Part shown: positions 27,098-41,349 of the stretch, one piece after another | How positions within the stretch are numbered: position 1 is the stretch's first letter | How the letters are laid out: each line of letters starts with the position of its first letter | Assembly (NCBI GenBank): GCA_016617785.1 | Contig: JADILM010000014.1 | Location: 1-64,000, forward strand | Source: Sporobolomyces roseus | Lineage: Eukaryota > Basidiomycota > Microbotryomycetes > Sporidiobolales > Sporidiobolaceae | Direction of reading: 5' to 3' | DNA length: 64,000 bases | Translations under genes and position numbers: made by a program | Notes under the pieces: generated by a model | Told to the model about the DNA's origin: nothing | Database searches by the model: none | What the model saw: the letters and a program-made list of their open reading frames with translations, nothing else

Positions 27098-27199
27098 AAT
27101 TTAATAATTAATTGTTACTAGATTAACTTTTTACATGTATGTTCCTCCGCACCCTCTTACGAGAGAGAAAGAGTTATTATGTAAAATAGTGACTACGGT

Positions 27200-27209
27200 C
27201 TCTTATATA
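27200..27209 (-). promoter_or_regulatory. ATATAAGAGA motif, minus orientation
   Basis: TCTCTTATAT on the plus strand, about 100 nt upstream of the atp6 start: a plausible promoter position for atp6. Confidence 0.45.
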
Positions 27210-27261
27210 AATCTCTATATAATGTATTACTCTTATATTTTACCATGGGAAGGTTATTTTA

Positions 27262-27344
27262 TACAAGTAGTGGGACTTGAACCCACATGGCTGGAGGCCA
27301 CAGTTTCCTAAGAACTGCCCGGCTACCAATTACGGCATACTTGC
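27262..27344 (-). tRNA. trnL: tRNA-Leu (TAG)
   Basis: Anticodon stem CAGTT/AACTG, loop CTTAGGA giving TAG; acceptor GCAAGTA/TACTTGT, the same as tRNA-Leu(TAA); long variable arm; T stem GTGGG/CCCAC. Confidence 0.95.
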
Positions 27345-27346
27345 AT

Positions 27347-27362
27347 GAAAAAGGGGGGTTAA
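27347..27362 (-). terminator. C-rich 3'-end motif after atp9
   Basis: GAAAAAGGGGGGTTAA on the plus strand, about 27 nt past the atp9 stop and abutting trnL. Confidence 0.7.
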
Positions 27363-27388
27363 ATAATTTAATGTTGTAACAAATAATA

Positions 27389-28113
<725 letters not shown>

Positions 28114-28185
28114 GGTTGGCTTAGTTCAACGGTAGAACATTAGTTTGTGGATCTAATGATTCCAGTTCGATTCTGGGAGTTGACC
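28114..28185 (+). tRNA. trnH: tRNA-His (GTG), copy 2
   Basis: Same sequence as 53-124. Confidence 0.95.
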
Positions 28186-28223
28186 CTTATATTAGCATAT
28201 TTCTCTTCATATTAGGAGAGAGA

Positions 28224-28477
28224 GGGATTATTGGGCTGGTGGCTATGCAAGTGATAGCCTCAGGAAAGTCCTAGACGATATTGTATATCTTGTCCGAAAA
28301 GAACAGCCAGAGCTGTAGATAGTTATAGAAATAATCTATTAAAAAGTCCAGTAGTTTTTAATAGCGCACGTATTACTTATACACGTCTTCCCCTAGCTTA
28401 GGGGAGTACAAAAATTGTACATTAGATAACGTAGTAATTTATCAGCCCTTAAACAGAATTAGGCTTATAATAATCCC
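28224..28477 (+). ncRNA. rnpB: RNase P RNA, copy 2
   Basis: Same sequence as 163-416, with both P4 strands. Confidence 0.9.
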
Positions 28478-28495
28478 TTTTATTCCGTTATTAAG

Positions 28496-28567
28496 GCTAA
28501 TATAGTTCAACGGTTAGAACATATCCCTCATGTGGATATAATGTAAGTTCGATTCTTACTATTAGCT
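28496..28567 (+). tRNA. trnM: tRNA-Met (CAT) elongator, copy 2
   Basis: Same sequence as 435-506. Confidence 0.85.
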
Positions 28568-28600
28568 TCCATATGCTTATGGTCCCATAGGATATCTAAA

Positions 28601-28672
28601 GTGAATATAGTTTAATGGTAAAATTCCTCAGTGTCATTGAGGCAGCTGCGGGTTCGAATCCCGTTGTTCACG
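28601..28672 (+). tRNA. trnD: tRNA-Asp (GTC), copy 2
   Basis: Same sequence as 540-611. Confidence 0.95.
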
Positions 28673-28943
28673 TATATCTAGCATTATGCAAAATAATTCT
28701 AATAAAGAGCAAGTCTAACGTTAACTTAATTAACAGTCTAGTTTAACCAGTTTATTGATCTATTTTCAATACATTGAAGGCATTAAAAGTTTAAAAAACT
28801 TTGTAACTAGTTCCCTTAAATCTGGATCCCTTATCAATTAAGGTGTGGTTTACAGAACTTTGGTATCCCAAGGTAAAAGGGAGCTTACTCGTCTCTAAGA
28901 CGTCATATTATAAAGGAAACCAATAGGAACTATTACAAGATGC

Positions 28944-29207
28944 ATGACATTATCATTAGTGTTATTCCTTGTAGGTATTTTAGGATTCGTTCTAAACCGT
29001 AAAAACATTATTTTAATGCTAATCAGTATTGAGATGATGCTACTAGCGGTGACTCTACTAGTTATTGTTAGCTCATTCAGCTTCGATGACATTGTAGGTC
29101 AAACTTACAGCATCTACATCATTGCCATTGCTGGTGCAGAGTCAGCGATCGGTCTTGGTATCTTAGTTGCATTCTACCGATTACGAGGATCTATTACTCT
29201 ACGTTAG
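28944..29207 (+). CDS. nad4L: Nad4L, copy 2
   Basis: Same 87-residue protein as 883-1146. Confidence 0.97.
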   Translation: MTLSLVLFLVGILGFVLNRKNIILMLISIEMMLLAVTLLVIVSSFSFDDIVGQTYSIYIIAIAGAESAIGLGILVAFYRLRGSITLR

Positions 29208-29209
29208 TT

Positions 29210-31213
29210 ATGTACCTATCTATTCTTGCATTACCTTTACTAGGTGCTGCTACTTCTGGTCTACTTGGACGTAAATTAGGAGTTACTGGTGCACACCTTA
29301 TCACATGTGTTTGTATGAGCACTGCAGCAATCTTATCTATTGTTGCTTTCTACGAAGTTGCATTATGTGGTTCACCTGTATCAATTCACTTAACTAGTTG
29401 GATTGACTCAGGAATGATGTCTGTAGACTGGGCATTTATGTTCGATAGTCTTACAGTATCAATGTTACTACCTGTTACAGTAGTTTCATCAATGGTACAC
29501 ATTTACTCAATTAGTTACATGGCTGGAGATCCACACAACCAACGGTTCTTCTCATACCTTTCAATGTTCACATTCTTCATGCTAATTCTAGTAGCTGGAG
29601 ACAACTACTTAATTTTATTCGTAGGTTGGGAGGGTATTGGAGTATCTTCATACTTACTAATTAACTTCTGGTTCACACGAATCCAAGCTAACAAATCAGC
29701 TATTAAAGCTATGGTAGTTAACCGTGTAGGTGATACTTTCTTAAGTGTTGCCTTCTTCGGAGTATTCTGGGCATTCGGTAACTTAGATTACGCTACAGTT
29801 TACAGTCTGTCACCTTACATGAACGAGACAGTTCTAACTATTATTGGTCTACTATTCCTATTCGCTGCAATGGGTAAATCGGCTCAATTAGGACTACACA
29901 CTTGACTGCCCGACGCAATGGAGGGACCAACTCCTGTTTCTGCGTTAATTCACGCCGCTACTCTAGTTACAGCCGGTGTTTACTTACTACTTCGATCATC
30001 ACCTCTACTTGAGTTTGCTCCAACTACTCTTGTTGTAATTACTTGGGTAGGAGCTATTACAGCATTCTTCGCTGCTACAACAGGTCTACTACAAAATGAC
30101 ATTAAACGTGTTATTGCGTACTCAACTTGTTCACAAATGGGTTACCTATTTATGGCGGTGGGAATCTCACAATACTCAGTAGCACTATTCCATCTTGTTA
30201 ACCACGCGTTCTTCAAGGCAGTACTATTCTTAGCAGCTGGAGGTGTCTTACACTCAATGGCGGACCAACAGGACATGCGACGACTTGGAGGTTTAATTAA
30301 CTTATTACCTTTCACTTACACAATTATCTTAATTGGTTCACTAAGTCTAATGGCCATTCCTTTCATGACAGGATTCTACTCTAAAGATTTAATCCTTGAG
30401 TCAGGATACGCACAATACACTATGAGTGGACACATCGTATACTGGTTAGGAACATTAACGGCTATGATTACAGCATTCTACTCATTCCGTCTAATTAGTA
30501 TGACATTCTTAACTACACCTAACGCACCTAAAGGTGACTACGAGCACACACACGAGCAACCATTAATTATTGTGGTTCCTTTAGTGATCTTAGCATTAAT
30601 GTCTATCTTCTTTGGATACATTGCTAAAGATGCATTCGTAGGTATGGGAAGTGATATGCTTGCAACATCACTATTCGTACACCCATCTCACGTAACATTA
30701 GTTGAGGCTGAGTTCTCAATTCCAACATTCTACAAACTATTACCTGCAATCGGGACTATTGGAGGTGCCTCACTAGCTTTATTAATGTACCACCGACTTG
30801 CTAACTTCACTGTAGACTTAGCTCTAAGTGATTTAGGTAAACGGCTATACACATTCTTAAACGCTAAATGGTTCTTTGATGCAGTAATTAACCACTACGT
30901 AATTAACAAGGCTCTAGGTCTTGGAATGATTACAGCTAAAGTGTTAGATCGAGGAGCTATCGAGCTATTAGGACCATTCGGACTAACTAACTCACTATAC
31001 GGAGGTAGCCAACAAATCTCACGACTAGATACTGGAATTGTAACACAATACGCTCTATACATCATGATTGGTTTAATCTCAATCACATTACTACTATTTG
31101 TACCAATCTTATCAGGTATTTCACTAGATAACATTGGTGACTTACGACTTGTATTAATCTATGTTGCTGGACTTCTGTTCATCACAGGATTCTCACCTGC
31201 TAAGTCTTCATAA
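29210..31213 (+). CDS. nad5: Nad5, copy 2
   Basis: Same 667-residue protein as 1149-3152, with the in-frame TGA (Trp) at 29904-29906. Confidence 0.98.
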
Positions 31214-31529
31214 TGGTTCGCTTTTTAGCTAACTAATATAATCCCCTTTTTACCAAAAGAGATAAGTTCCTCTCGACCGACTATCAGGAAGGGAGAGAGG
31301 TATCAGGAAGGTTCCGGCTCGAGGAACCTGTCTCCCCCGGCTATACAGCCGGGGGGCCTGGAAAGGTACCTAGAACATATAAAGGTGTTTATAATATATA
31401 AGGAGGGTACTTAGGATATAACATATAAGGAGGGTACTTAAAATATAACATATATAAGAATATTTGTTACAGCTTCACATACGATCGTCTACACAGATGA
31501 GTAAAGGCTCATATAGGAACAAAAGTTAC

Positions 31530-31601
31530 GCGAGATTGGTTCAACGGTTAGAACGCTTACTTTACACGTAAGAGACAGTAGTTCGACTCTACTATCTTGT
31601 A
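31530..31601 (+). tRNA. trnV: tRNA-Val (TAC), copy 2
   Basis: Same sequence as 3469-3540. Confidence 0.93.
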
Positions 31602-31642
31602 TTATGCTGATTGCATTTACCTTAATTTAGATGGTAACAGAA

Positions 31643-31713
31643 AGTGGATTAGTTAAACGGTATAATCACCGACTCATGATCGGTAGTTCTGGGTTCGATT
31701 CCCGGGTCCGCGT
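31643..31713 (+). tRNA. trnM: tRNA-Met (CAT) initiator, copy 2
   Basis: Same sequence as 3582-3652, with the same unpaired 1:72 position. Confidence 0.8.
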
Positions 31714-31780
31714 ATATTAATTTATCATGTCCCCCTCCCAAAGGGAGGGTAAGCTTACCCCCAAAGGGGGGGGAAGAACA

Positions 31781-31851
31781 GGATTGGTCATCTAGTGGTA
31801 GGATAACAGCTCTTCATGCTGTGCACGCAGGTTCGATTCCTGTCCAGTCTA
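31781..31851 (+). tRNA. trnE: tRNA-Glu (TTC), copy 2
   Basis: Same sequence as 3720-3790, including C33. Confidence 0.85.
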
Positions 31852-31853
31852 TG

Positions 31854-31924
31854 GCCAGATTAGTTTAGTGGTAAAACGACTACCTTGTAAGTAGTAATCC
31901 TGTGTTCAATTCACGGATTTGGTA
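31854..31924 (+). tRNA. trnT: tRNA-Thr (TGT), copy 2
   Basis: Same sequence as 3793-3863. Confidence 0.93.
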
Positions 31925-31974
31925 GATAACTTAAGGACAATATAAGTAAGAGAAACAAAGTGGTAGGTCCTAAT

Positions 31975-32046
31975 TGGGTTATGGTCTAATGGCATGACGG
32001 GATTTTTTGGGAGTCCACGATACTTGTTCGATTCAAGTTAACCCAA
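31975..32046 (+). tRNA. trnQ: tRNA-Gln (TTG), copy 2
   Basis: Same sequence as 3914-3985. Confidence 0.87.
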
Positions 32047-32093
32047 TCGTTTATTTATTCGCACCCTTTGCTCTTGAACCAATAACAAAATAA

Positions 32094-32166
32094 GGGTGCT
32101 TAGCTCAGTTGGTAGAGCGTCTAGCTTTTAACTAGATGGTCAACAGTTCAAATCTGTTAGCACCTG
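32094..32166 (+). tRNA. trnK: tRNA-Lys (TTT), copy 2
   Basis: Same sequence as 4033-4105. Confidence 0.96.
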
Positions 32167-32283
32167 ATAGTGTTGTTTATGCATTACTTACGATAAATAG
32201 AAGATGAAAATGATTCTTTATTCTTTTCTTTTTATAAGACATATTTGGATTATAAAAAGAATAAGGCAAGCATAGGTACCAAA

Positions 32284-32370
32284 GGATAAGTCGCCTATTG
32301 GAAGGGGTAAACTGATTGCTATTCAGTATACGGCATAACCGTATTGTAGGTTCGAATCCTATCTTGTCTG
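32284..32370 (+). tRNA. trnS: tRNA-Ser (GCT), copy 2
   Basis: Same sequence as 4223-4309. Confidence 0.93.
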
Positions 32371-32444
32371 AACTAATTATGTACTCTTGCTTTAGAGTGG
32401 TTAGACTCTTATAATCAGAGAGGTATATATAAGTATATATATAG

Positions 32445-32515
32445 GGGGATATAGTATAATGGCATTACACGGTGTTTGCATCATTGTGACGCAAGTTCGA
32501 TTCTTGCTATCTCCA
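32445..32515 (+). tRNA. trnA: tRNA-Ala (TGC), copy 2
   Basis: Same sequence as 4384-4454. Confidence 0.92.
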
Positions 32516-32555
32516 TAATAATCCTGGGCCCTTCGCCTAGCGTATTAAACCCCAA

Positions 32556-32629
32556 GCCAAAGTAGCATAGTTGGTAATGCACTTGACTGAAGATCTCGTT
32601 AGTGATCGGTTCGAATCCGTCCTTTGGCA
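32556..32629 (+). tRNA. trnF: tRNA-Phe (GAA), copy 2
   Basis: Same sequence as 4495-4568, with the same stem mismatches. Confidence 0.85.
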
Positions 32630-32667
32630 GTCCGAATTAGTATTATGAATATGCATATATATTATAA

Positions 32668-32750
32668 TGGGTAGTTTTCCTAGTTGGTTAAGGAGACTTA
32701 CTGTAAATAAGTTAGCTACGCTACCGCATGTTCGAGTCATGCCTACCCAA
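32668..32750 (+). tRNA. trnY: tRNA-Tyr (GTA), copy 2
   Basis: Same sequence as 4607-4689. Confidence 0.93.
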
Positions 32751-32957
32751 TATAGTTTATAAGAAATAAACAAGCTTAATAGGCTTAATAAGTTATAAAT
32801 AATGATAATACATTAACTTCGGTGCAACTTATATTAACTAGCTCATCCTTAGCAATATATAAGCTATTCTAGGTCACAACTAGAAGCGCATCTTATACAC
32901 AGCCTTGATCAATTCAATAAACAAGGCCTAGTAGAATACCCTACTAAATATATAAAT

Positions 32958-33632
32958 ATGACAACAACATACATGTTTGATAAATCTAATCGAACTAACA
33001 TTATGTCAATGCAACGTCAAGCCATTTCAATTATTCAGTCATTCTTTGCTGCTTTACCTTCTAAATTAGGACAAAAATCAACTAACACTGGTTCTCCAGC
33101 GCTAGTAGGTAAGCCTGTATTTACGGTAAACGCTGATAAAGTTATCGTGCAGTTATTCTACTACGCACCTACTGATACTCCCCGAGCGGAGCTCGGGGCA
33201 AACAACCAAAGTATTGCTACACTAGGAGATGCTTTAACACGATCATGGGGTCGAACAGTTGAGTTACGATTAATTCGTCTTAACCATTCAGCTCTAGATA
33301 GTTCAATCTTCGCACAATACTTAACTGCTAATGCTGGTAAATACTCATTCAACCGTATCTTAGATATGCTGAAAGCTAGCTTACCAACAGTTGTTTCTGA
33401 AGGATCAGTAGACGATAGCGTAACTCCTACATCACATATTACTGGTGTAAAAGTGAAACTATCAGGACGACTGACAACACAACGATCTGGACCACGACAA
33501 ACAGTACAAGCAGGACGACTAGGTTCATCAGCTAAAGGCCAATTCGGTACAGTTGATTACAGCCAACACACTGCTAAGAACAAGTTAGGTGCATTCACAA
33601 TGAAAGTTTGGATTAGCCAACAAAGTCGATAA
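32958..33632 (+). CDS. rps3: Rps3, copy 2
   Basis: Same 224-residue protein as 4897-5571, including the GC palindrome insert. Confidence 0.9.
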   Translation: MTTTYMFDKSNRTNIMSMQRQAISIIQSFFAALPSKLGQKSTNTGSPALVGKPVFTVNADKVIVQLFYYAPTDTPRAELGANNQSIATLGDALTRSWGRTVELRLIRLNHSALDSSIFAQYLTANAGKYSFNRILDMLKASLPTVVSEGSVDDSVTPTSHITGVKVKLSGRLTTQRSGPRQTVQAGRLGSSAKGQFGTVDYSQHTAKNKLGAFTMKVWISQQSR

Positions 33633-33773
33633 ATTATTTATCGCATACAACCCCCCTTTTCCCGTCTAACTGTTGCAAGAGTAAGTTTCTTATATTTAAC
33701 TGACTCTGTATAAGGATGATTAATTTTAACTATGTAAGTACTTTTATTACCTAGAAGTTAATAAGCAAGTAAA

Positions 33774-33844
33774 GGGATCATAGCTCAACGGTAGAGCATA
33801 CAGCCGATAATTGTAGTATGGTGGTTCGATTCCCCCTGGTCCTA
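33774..33844 (+). tRNA. trnI: tRNA-Ile (GAT), copy 2
   Basis: Same sequence as 5713-5783. Confidence 0.87.
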
Positions 33845-34201
33845 ATTCAAACTCACTTTATTAAATAGAGTAGTGCGGTAGTATAAGAAACAGATACGCT
33901 AACTAATAACTAGTAACTCACCTGTCATTTAATTAGTCAAGTTCGTCTCTTATAAATGAATTAAAATAATAAGAAGACATCATAACTTTAATATCTTTTA
34001 GCATTCAGAGTCTATCAAAAGGTAGAATCAATTCAGTATGCACCTTTACTCTTGCTTTCCTTCCTCACCCCATGTTCCCCCCGTAGGGGGGAAAGAGGAC
34101 AATGTAGAAATACTGGGCAATAAGTGAGTAACAAACAGTTAAGGACAAAAGTACGTTATGTATTTAAACGTGAATAGAACAACAACATATCTTATTTAAA
34201 T

Positions 34202-36186
<1,985 letters not shown>

Positions 36187-36541
36187 CTGTTAGTATGTTT
36201 TATGCGCCCAGCTACGCTGGGCGAGACTTTTTTAAGTTAATTAAGCATTTTATCCCCTTTACTCAAAGGGACTTAGATTGTGTAAGAGTTAAGAATAAAC
36301 CCCCCTTTTTCTTCCCCACCTTTGGTGATGACAAGGGGCGAAATAAATTATAAACCCAACACCAAGCCTATAGTCCATCTATTACTAATATGGACGCAAG
36401 GCACGCTTATAAACTCTTTCACCCAGCTACTTCCTTTAGAAATATTGGGAGCATGGGTGCGTATTTTTGTACCTTCCCTACCCCAGCTCCTTCCTATAGG
36501 GGCCAACAGGGAACAGAGTAAAGCCTATAATAATATTAATT

Positions 36542-36688
36542 ATGCCACAACTATTACCATTCTACTTCGTTAACCAATTATCATTTGCATTCTTAGTGTT
36601 AATCACTATGGTTTACGTATTCGGTACTTACATCCTACCAGCATTCGCTGAGCTATTTGTAACACGAATGTACATCACTAAACTATAA
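36542..36688 (+). CDS. atp8: Atp8, copy 2
   Basis: Same 48-residue protein as 8481-8627. Confidence 0.96.
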   Translation: MPQLLPFYFVNQLSFAFLVLITMVYVFGTYILPAFAELFVTRMYITKL

Positions 36689-36876
36689 TTATTATGCGCC
36701 CAGCTACGCTGGGCGATTGTATATGCTCTCCCGGTTATGCTGGGAACATAATCCCCCTTTCTCCCCTGGGAGTAATCTAGTTTATCTAGTTTATCTAGTT
36801 TATCTGTTCATCTCTTATACCTATATTATTTAAATATAAGAGACATACAAGAATTGTCATAAAAAGGGGGATTAAA

Positions 36877-38055
36877 TTATGATGCTGTTGCTGTTGCTGT
36901 TTTAGGCTCAGTAGCGATATCAAGTAGAGTGTTCTCTACGATACCAATTACTGGTACAACAATTAGGAACCATCCAAAGTAGAATGCTGTTGAAATAGCA
37001 CCTACAGTAATAAATGGCTCTTCAACGTGTTGGCTTCCAATGTACATTAATACAAAGAAGTTAGATACGAATAGCCAGAAGGCCCATCGCATTAATGGTC
37101 GGAATTGTGATCCTCGTACTCGTGATGTATCCACAATTGGCATTGCAAGTAGGATTAGCAGTGACATGAACATGGCTAATACTCCAAGTAATTTGTTTGG
37201 AATAGATCGTAAGATGGCGTAGAACGGTAGTAAGTATCACTCAGGAACAATTGATGCAGGTGTTTGCATTGGGTTAGCTGGGATGTAGTTATCACTGTGA
37301 CCTAGGTAGTTAGGTGCGTAGAATACCATCACTCCAAGAACTAGTAAGAATAAGAATACTGTTACAAGATCTTTGAATACGAAGTATGGGTGGAATGGTA
37401 ATCGATCAGTGTTACCAGAGATACCTAATGGGTTACTACTTCCGTGCTCGTGTAGTGCTAATAGGTGCATTGCAGCTAAAGCAGCTAAGATGAACGGTAG
37501 TAAGTAGTGTAATGAGAAGAATCGGTTAAGAGTAGCGTTGTTTACACTGAACCCTCCCCATACGAATTGCACGAAGTCTGTTCCAATCCAAGGAATAGCT
37601 GACAGTAAGTTAGTAATTACAGTAGCTCCCCATAGTGACATTTGACCGTAAGGTAAAACGTAACCAAGGAATGCAGTAGCCATCATTAGAACTAGAATAA
37701 TAACTCCGATAGACCATAGTAGTACTCGTGGTGATCGGTATGATCCGTAGTACAGTCCTCGACCAATGTGTAGGTAAACGAAGATGAAGAAGAATGAAGC
37801 AACGTTAGCGTGAAGGTATCGGATTAACCATCCGTAGTGAACGTCCCGCATAATGTGCTCTACACTTACGAATGCAAGATCGATGTTAGGCGTATAGTGC
37901 ATTGCAAGTGTGATACCTGTGATAATTTGGATTACTAGACAAGCACCTAGTAGTGAACCAAAGTTCCACATGTATGTTAAGCTAGCAGGTTGAGGTGAAT
38001 CAACCATGTAGCTGTTTACAAGTCCTAAAATAGGATGTGATTTAAGTAATCGCAT
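36877..38055 (-). CDS. cob: Cytochrome b, copy 2
   Basis: Same as 8816-9994, with the TGA-encoded Trp in PEW. Confidence 0.98.
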
Positions 38056-38465
38056 GGATGTAAATAATTCTTAGTCTATTAGTTGCTTTCGCTAATAAAC
38101 TAATCTTAAAATTATGATAATGATTAATCATAACATAAGAGTAGGTCAGACACCTACGTGTTTATGATAGTGTGGAATATTAAAATGAATAATGATAATA
38201 GAACCCAATACTTTAATAACGACTAAGAGGGTAAAGCTTATCTTCAGTCTAAAGTATAATAGGTGTTTAGTCAGGCAAAAGCGTGATTAAATAAACAGCA
38301 ATAACTGTTCAATGTGGCCAAGATTATTTACTTATATTAGTTATCTAAATATAAGAGACATACGCGTTGATGGGTATAAAGGGGATTAAATATCTAGTGT
38401 TAAGCTTACCCTGTTCCCCAAGGGGGAAAATAAGGGGGCGGGGCGGTAAGGGGGATTGTAAACTA

Positions 38466-39455
38466 TTAGTAAGGTGCAATATCAAATGCTACTAACAGTG
38501 ATGGTACTAAGATAATTAGTGCAATAACAACTGGAAGGATTCCTGTCCAACATGCTTGCATTAATTGATCATATCGTAACCGTGGAAGTGTAGCTCGGAA
38601 CCATACGAAGATGAAACAGAAGATACATGTTTTAAGTGCTAATACTACACTTTGTACATTAATAAATGTATCGTTAGGAATAATCTCAGGCATAATGTAC
38701 CCTCCCATGAATAGGATAGCAGTAAATGCTGACATTAAAACAATACTACAGTACTCGGCTAAGAAGAAGAATACGAAGATCATTCCTGAGTGCTCAGTAA
38801 AGAATCCAGCTACCAGCTCTGACTCAGCTTCTGGCAGGTCAAATGGAGTCCGGTTAGTTTCAGCTAATACTGAGATGAAGAAGATAATGAATAGTGGGAA
38901 TAATGGGATTAAGAACCAAACACTTTGTTGGCTCTCAATAATAGTTGTGTAATGGAATGTTCCTGTTAATAGAATTACAGCTAGAACAGCAGAGCTAAGA
39001 ATTAACTCGTAACTAATCATTTGAGCTGTACTTCGAAGAGATCCAAGGAACGCATACTTAGAGTTAGCAGACCAACCCGCGAATAGTACTCCGTAAACTC
39101 CGATTGATGAAATCGCTAATGAGTATAGAATACCAAGGCTAAAGTCAGATAAGGCTAAACCGCTTCCGAATGGAATTACGGCCCAACCTAATAGGCTAAA
39201 CACTAGACTGATAACAGGGGCTAAGAAGAATAGACTTCGTGTAGCGTGTTGTGGTACTACAGTTTCTTTAACCACTAACTTTAGGGCGTCGGCAAAGGGT
39301 TGCAGAACTCCTAAGTATCCTACTGTGTTAGGCCCAACTCGTCGTTGCATACTAGCAAGAACTTTACGCTCGATGATAGTCATGAAAGCAACTGACAGTA
39401 AAATTGGAACTAATACAATAACAATTTCTAATAAACTGTATAGTGCAGATAGCAT
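38466..39455 (-). CDS. nad1: Nad1, copy 2
   Basis: Same 329-residue protein as 10405-11394. Confidence 0.98.
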   Translation of the reverse strand: MLSALYSLLEIVIVLVPILLSVAFMTIIERKVLASMQRRVGPNTVGYLGVLQPFADALKLVVKETVVPQHATRSLFFLAPVISLVFSLLGWAVIPFGSGLALSDFSLGILYSLAISSIGVYGVLFAGWSANSKYAFLGSLRSTAQMISYELILSSAVLAVILLTGTFHYTTIIESQQSVWFLIPLFPLFIIFFISVLAETNRTPFDLPEAESELVAGFFTEHSGMIFVFFFLAEYCSIVLMSAFTAILFMGGYIMPEIIPNDTFINVQSVVLALKTCIFCFIFVWFRATLPRLRYDQLMQACWTGILPVVIALIILVPSLLVAFDIAPY

Positions 39456-39617
39456 AATTAAAATATTTAATAAACTATAGAATGAAAATTAATCCATTCT
39501 ATACATAAAGAGGTTACTCTTGCTTTAGTAAGCAAGGTTGAAAAAAGGGGGATTTGTTTACTATTACCACTTATGTATGCGCCCAATCTGGGCGAATGAG
39601 TGATAAAAAGTTAACTA

Positions 39618-40385
39618 TTAAACTTGGCTGTCTAACCAGCTTAAGTATTTCTCTAGAGAAACAGCCTCTACAACGATTGGCATAAAGGCGTGGTATACTC
39701 CACAGATCTCACTACATTGTCCATAGTAAGTTCCCTCACGTTGGATGATTACTGAAGTTTGGTTCAGTCGCCCTGGAACGGCATCCATTTTAATTCCTAG
39801 TGAAGGTACGGCCCAATCGTGGATAACATCTTGTCCTGTAACGATAAATCGAATGTGTGTGTCTACTGGCACTACTACACGGTTGTCAACCTCAAGAAGT
39901 CGTAATTGTCCTAACTCAAGATCTGACTCAGGAACCATGTATGAGTCAAACTCAATTGACTCTCCGTCCGCGCTAACGAAATCACTGTACTCGTAAGACC
40001 AGTACCATTGGTGACCGGCTACTTTAACTGTCATTGTTGGTGAGATAACCTCATCCATCAGGTAAAGTAATTTGAAACTAGGGAAAGCGATAGCGATAAG
40101 AATTAGAGCAGGAGTAATAGTCCATACTAACTCGATTAAAGTTCCGTGGTTGTGGTATTTGTGTACAATACCTACTTTGCTGCTACTGAATTTAACCATA
40201 ATAACAGACATCATCCAGAATACTAAGAAACTGATAACAACCAGGTAGAAGAAGATAGTGTCGTGTAACTCAACAATTCCCTCGAATGTTGGAGTAGCTC
40301 CGTCTTGGAATCCAATTTGCCAAGGGTAAGGTGCGTCACAGTGCACTGGTAATACAAATGATAATAAGCTTGTAAAGATAGCCAT
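39618..40385 (-). CDS. cox2: Cox2, copy 2
   Basis: Same 255-residue protein as 11557-12324. Confidence 0.98.
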   Translation of the reverse strand: MAIFTSLLSFVLPVHCDAPYPWQIGFQDGATPTFEGIVELHDTIFFYLVVISFLVFWMMSVIMVKFSSSKVGIVHKYHNHGTLIELVWTITPALILIAIAFPSFKLLYLMDEVISPTMTVKVAGHQWYWSYEYSDFVSADGESIEFDSYMVPESDLELGQLRLLEVDNRVVVPVDTHIRFIVTGQDVIHDWAVPSLGIKMDAVPGRLNQTSVIIQREGTYYGQCSEICGVYHAFMPIVVEAVSLEKYLSWLDSQV

Positions 40386-41064
40386 ATTTTAAATTGTTTA
40401 TACGCTCAATAGTTTAATTTTTTTGTGTTCCGCCTCCAGCTCTTCCCCAATCGTAGATTGGGGACATGGAGGAAAGAACTAATTTTTTTGCTCCCAGTTA
40501 TGCTGGGGGAGACTAAGGATTATAACCCTAACCCAAATTATGTGTCCAATGTTCCCTTTCTCAACCCTGTCCCAATCTACGATTGGGAAGTAGGTGGGTG
40601 GAAATGTTGGGGAGGGACGATAAACAACTCTAGTATACATAATATTTGACACCCCTTACTCTAGACATAGGGACAAGGGGTAAGTCCTCTTATGAAAATT
40701 TATTAAATATAAGAAAGGTACGTTTAATAAATATCTTATATTATTGTTAAATACTTCAAACATTAATTAGTGTTTAATGTTTATGCATTCAAGGTTTTAA
40801 TACTATCAATAGGTATCGCTCCTCCCTATTCATTTTTACAGTTGAATAGTATTACAGGGAGAAGCTTATTAATTAATAATACTTTTATTCTATGGCCTTT
40901 TTTCCCTATGTGTTAGTGGGGCCTTTGGCCTTCTTTTAATATCTGACTAACTTATAAGATACGTATAAACTTTTGTGCAAGATAATTTAATATAAGAGAT
41001 ATACACATATTTATAAATTAAGTACGCATAAGTATGTTAAATATTTTATATAGCCTCTTTTTTC

Positions 41065-41136
41065 GCACTGCTAGGTTAATTGGTAGACTACCTTACTTCG
41101 GATAAGATGATGGAGGTTCGAGTCCTTCGCGGTGTA
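41065..41136 (+). tRNA. trnR: tRNA-Arg (TCG), copy 2
   Basis: Same sequence as 13004-13075. Confidence 0.9.
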
Positions 41137-41174
41137 AGTATCAATAACGCTTGGACTGCCCGCCAGTTTATATG

Positions 41175-41245
41175 GCGCATGTGATGTAGTGGTAACATAG
41201 CTCACTTCCAATGAGTTCTCATCGGTTCGATCCCGATCTTGCGTA
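41175..41245 (+). tRNA. trnG: tRNA-Gly (TCC), copy 2
   Basis: Same sequence as 13114-13184. Confidence 0.92.
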
Positions 41246-41349
41246 TTAAAATGCACTAATATATATATATATATATTTTTTAAAGTTCTGTAGATTTGGT
41301 TATTTTGTTTTTCGTCTTCCTTGATCCTCTTAGTTAGAAAAGGTAGTAA

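Noticed and set aside
24110..27344. Leu(TAA) and Leu(TAG) as a recent tRNA remoulding event
   Set aside because: They share acceptor stem and T loop, but D, anticodon and variable arms differ widely; common identity for one synthetase explains this.
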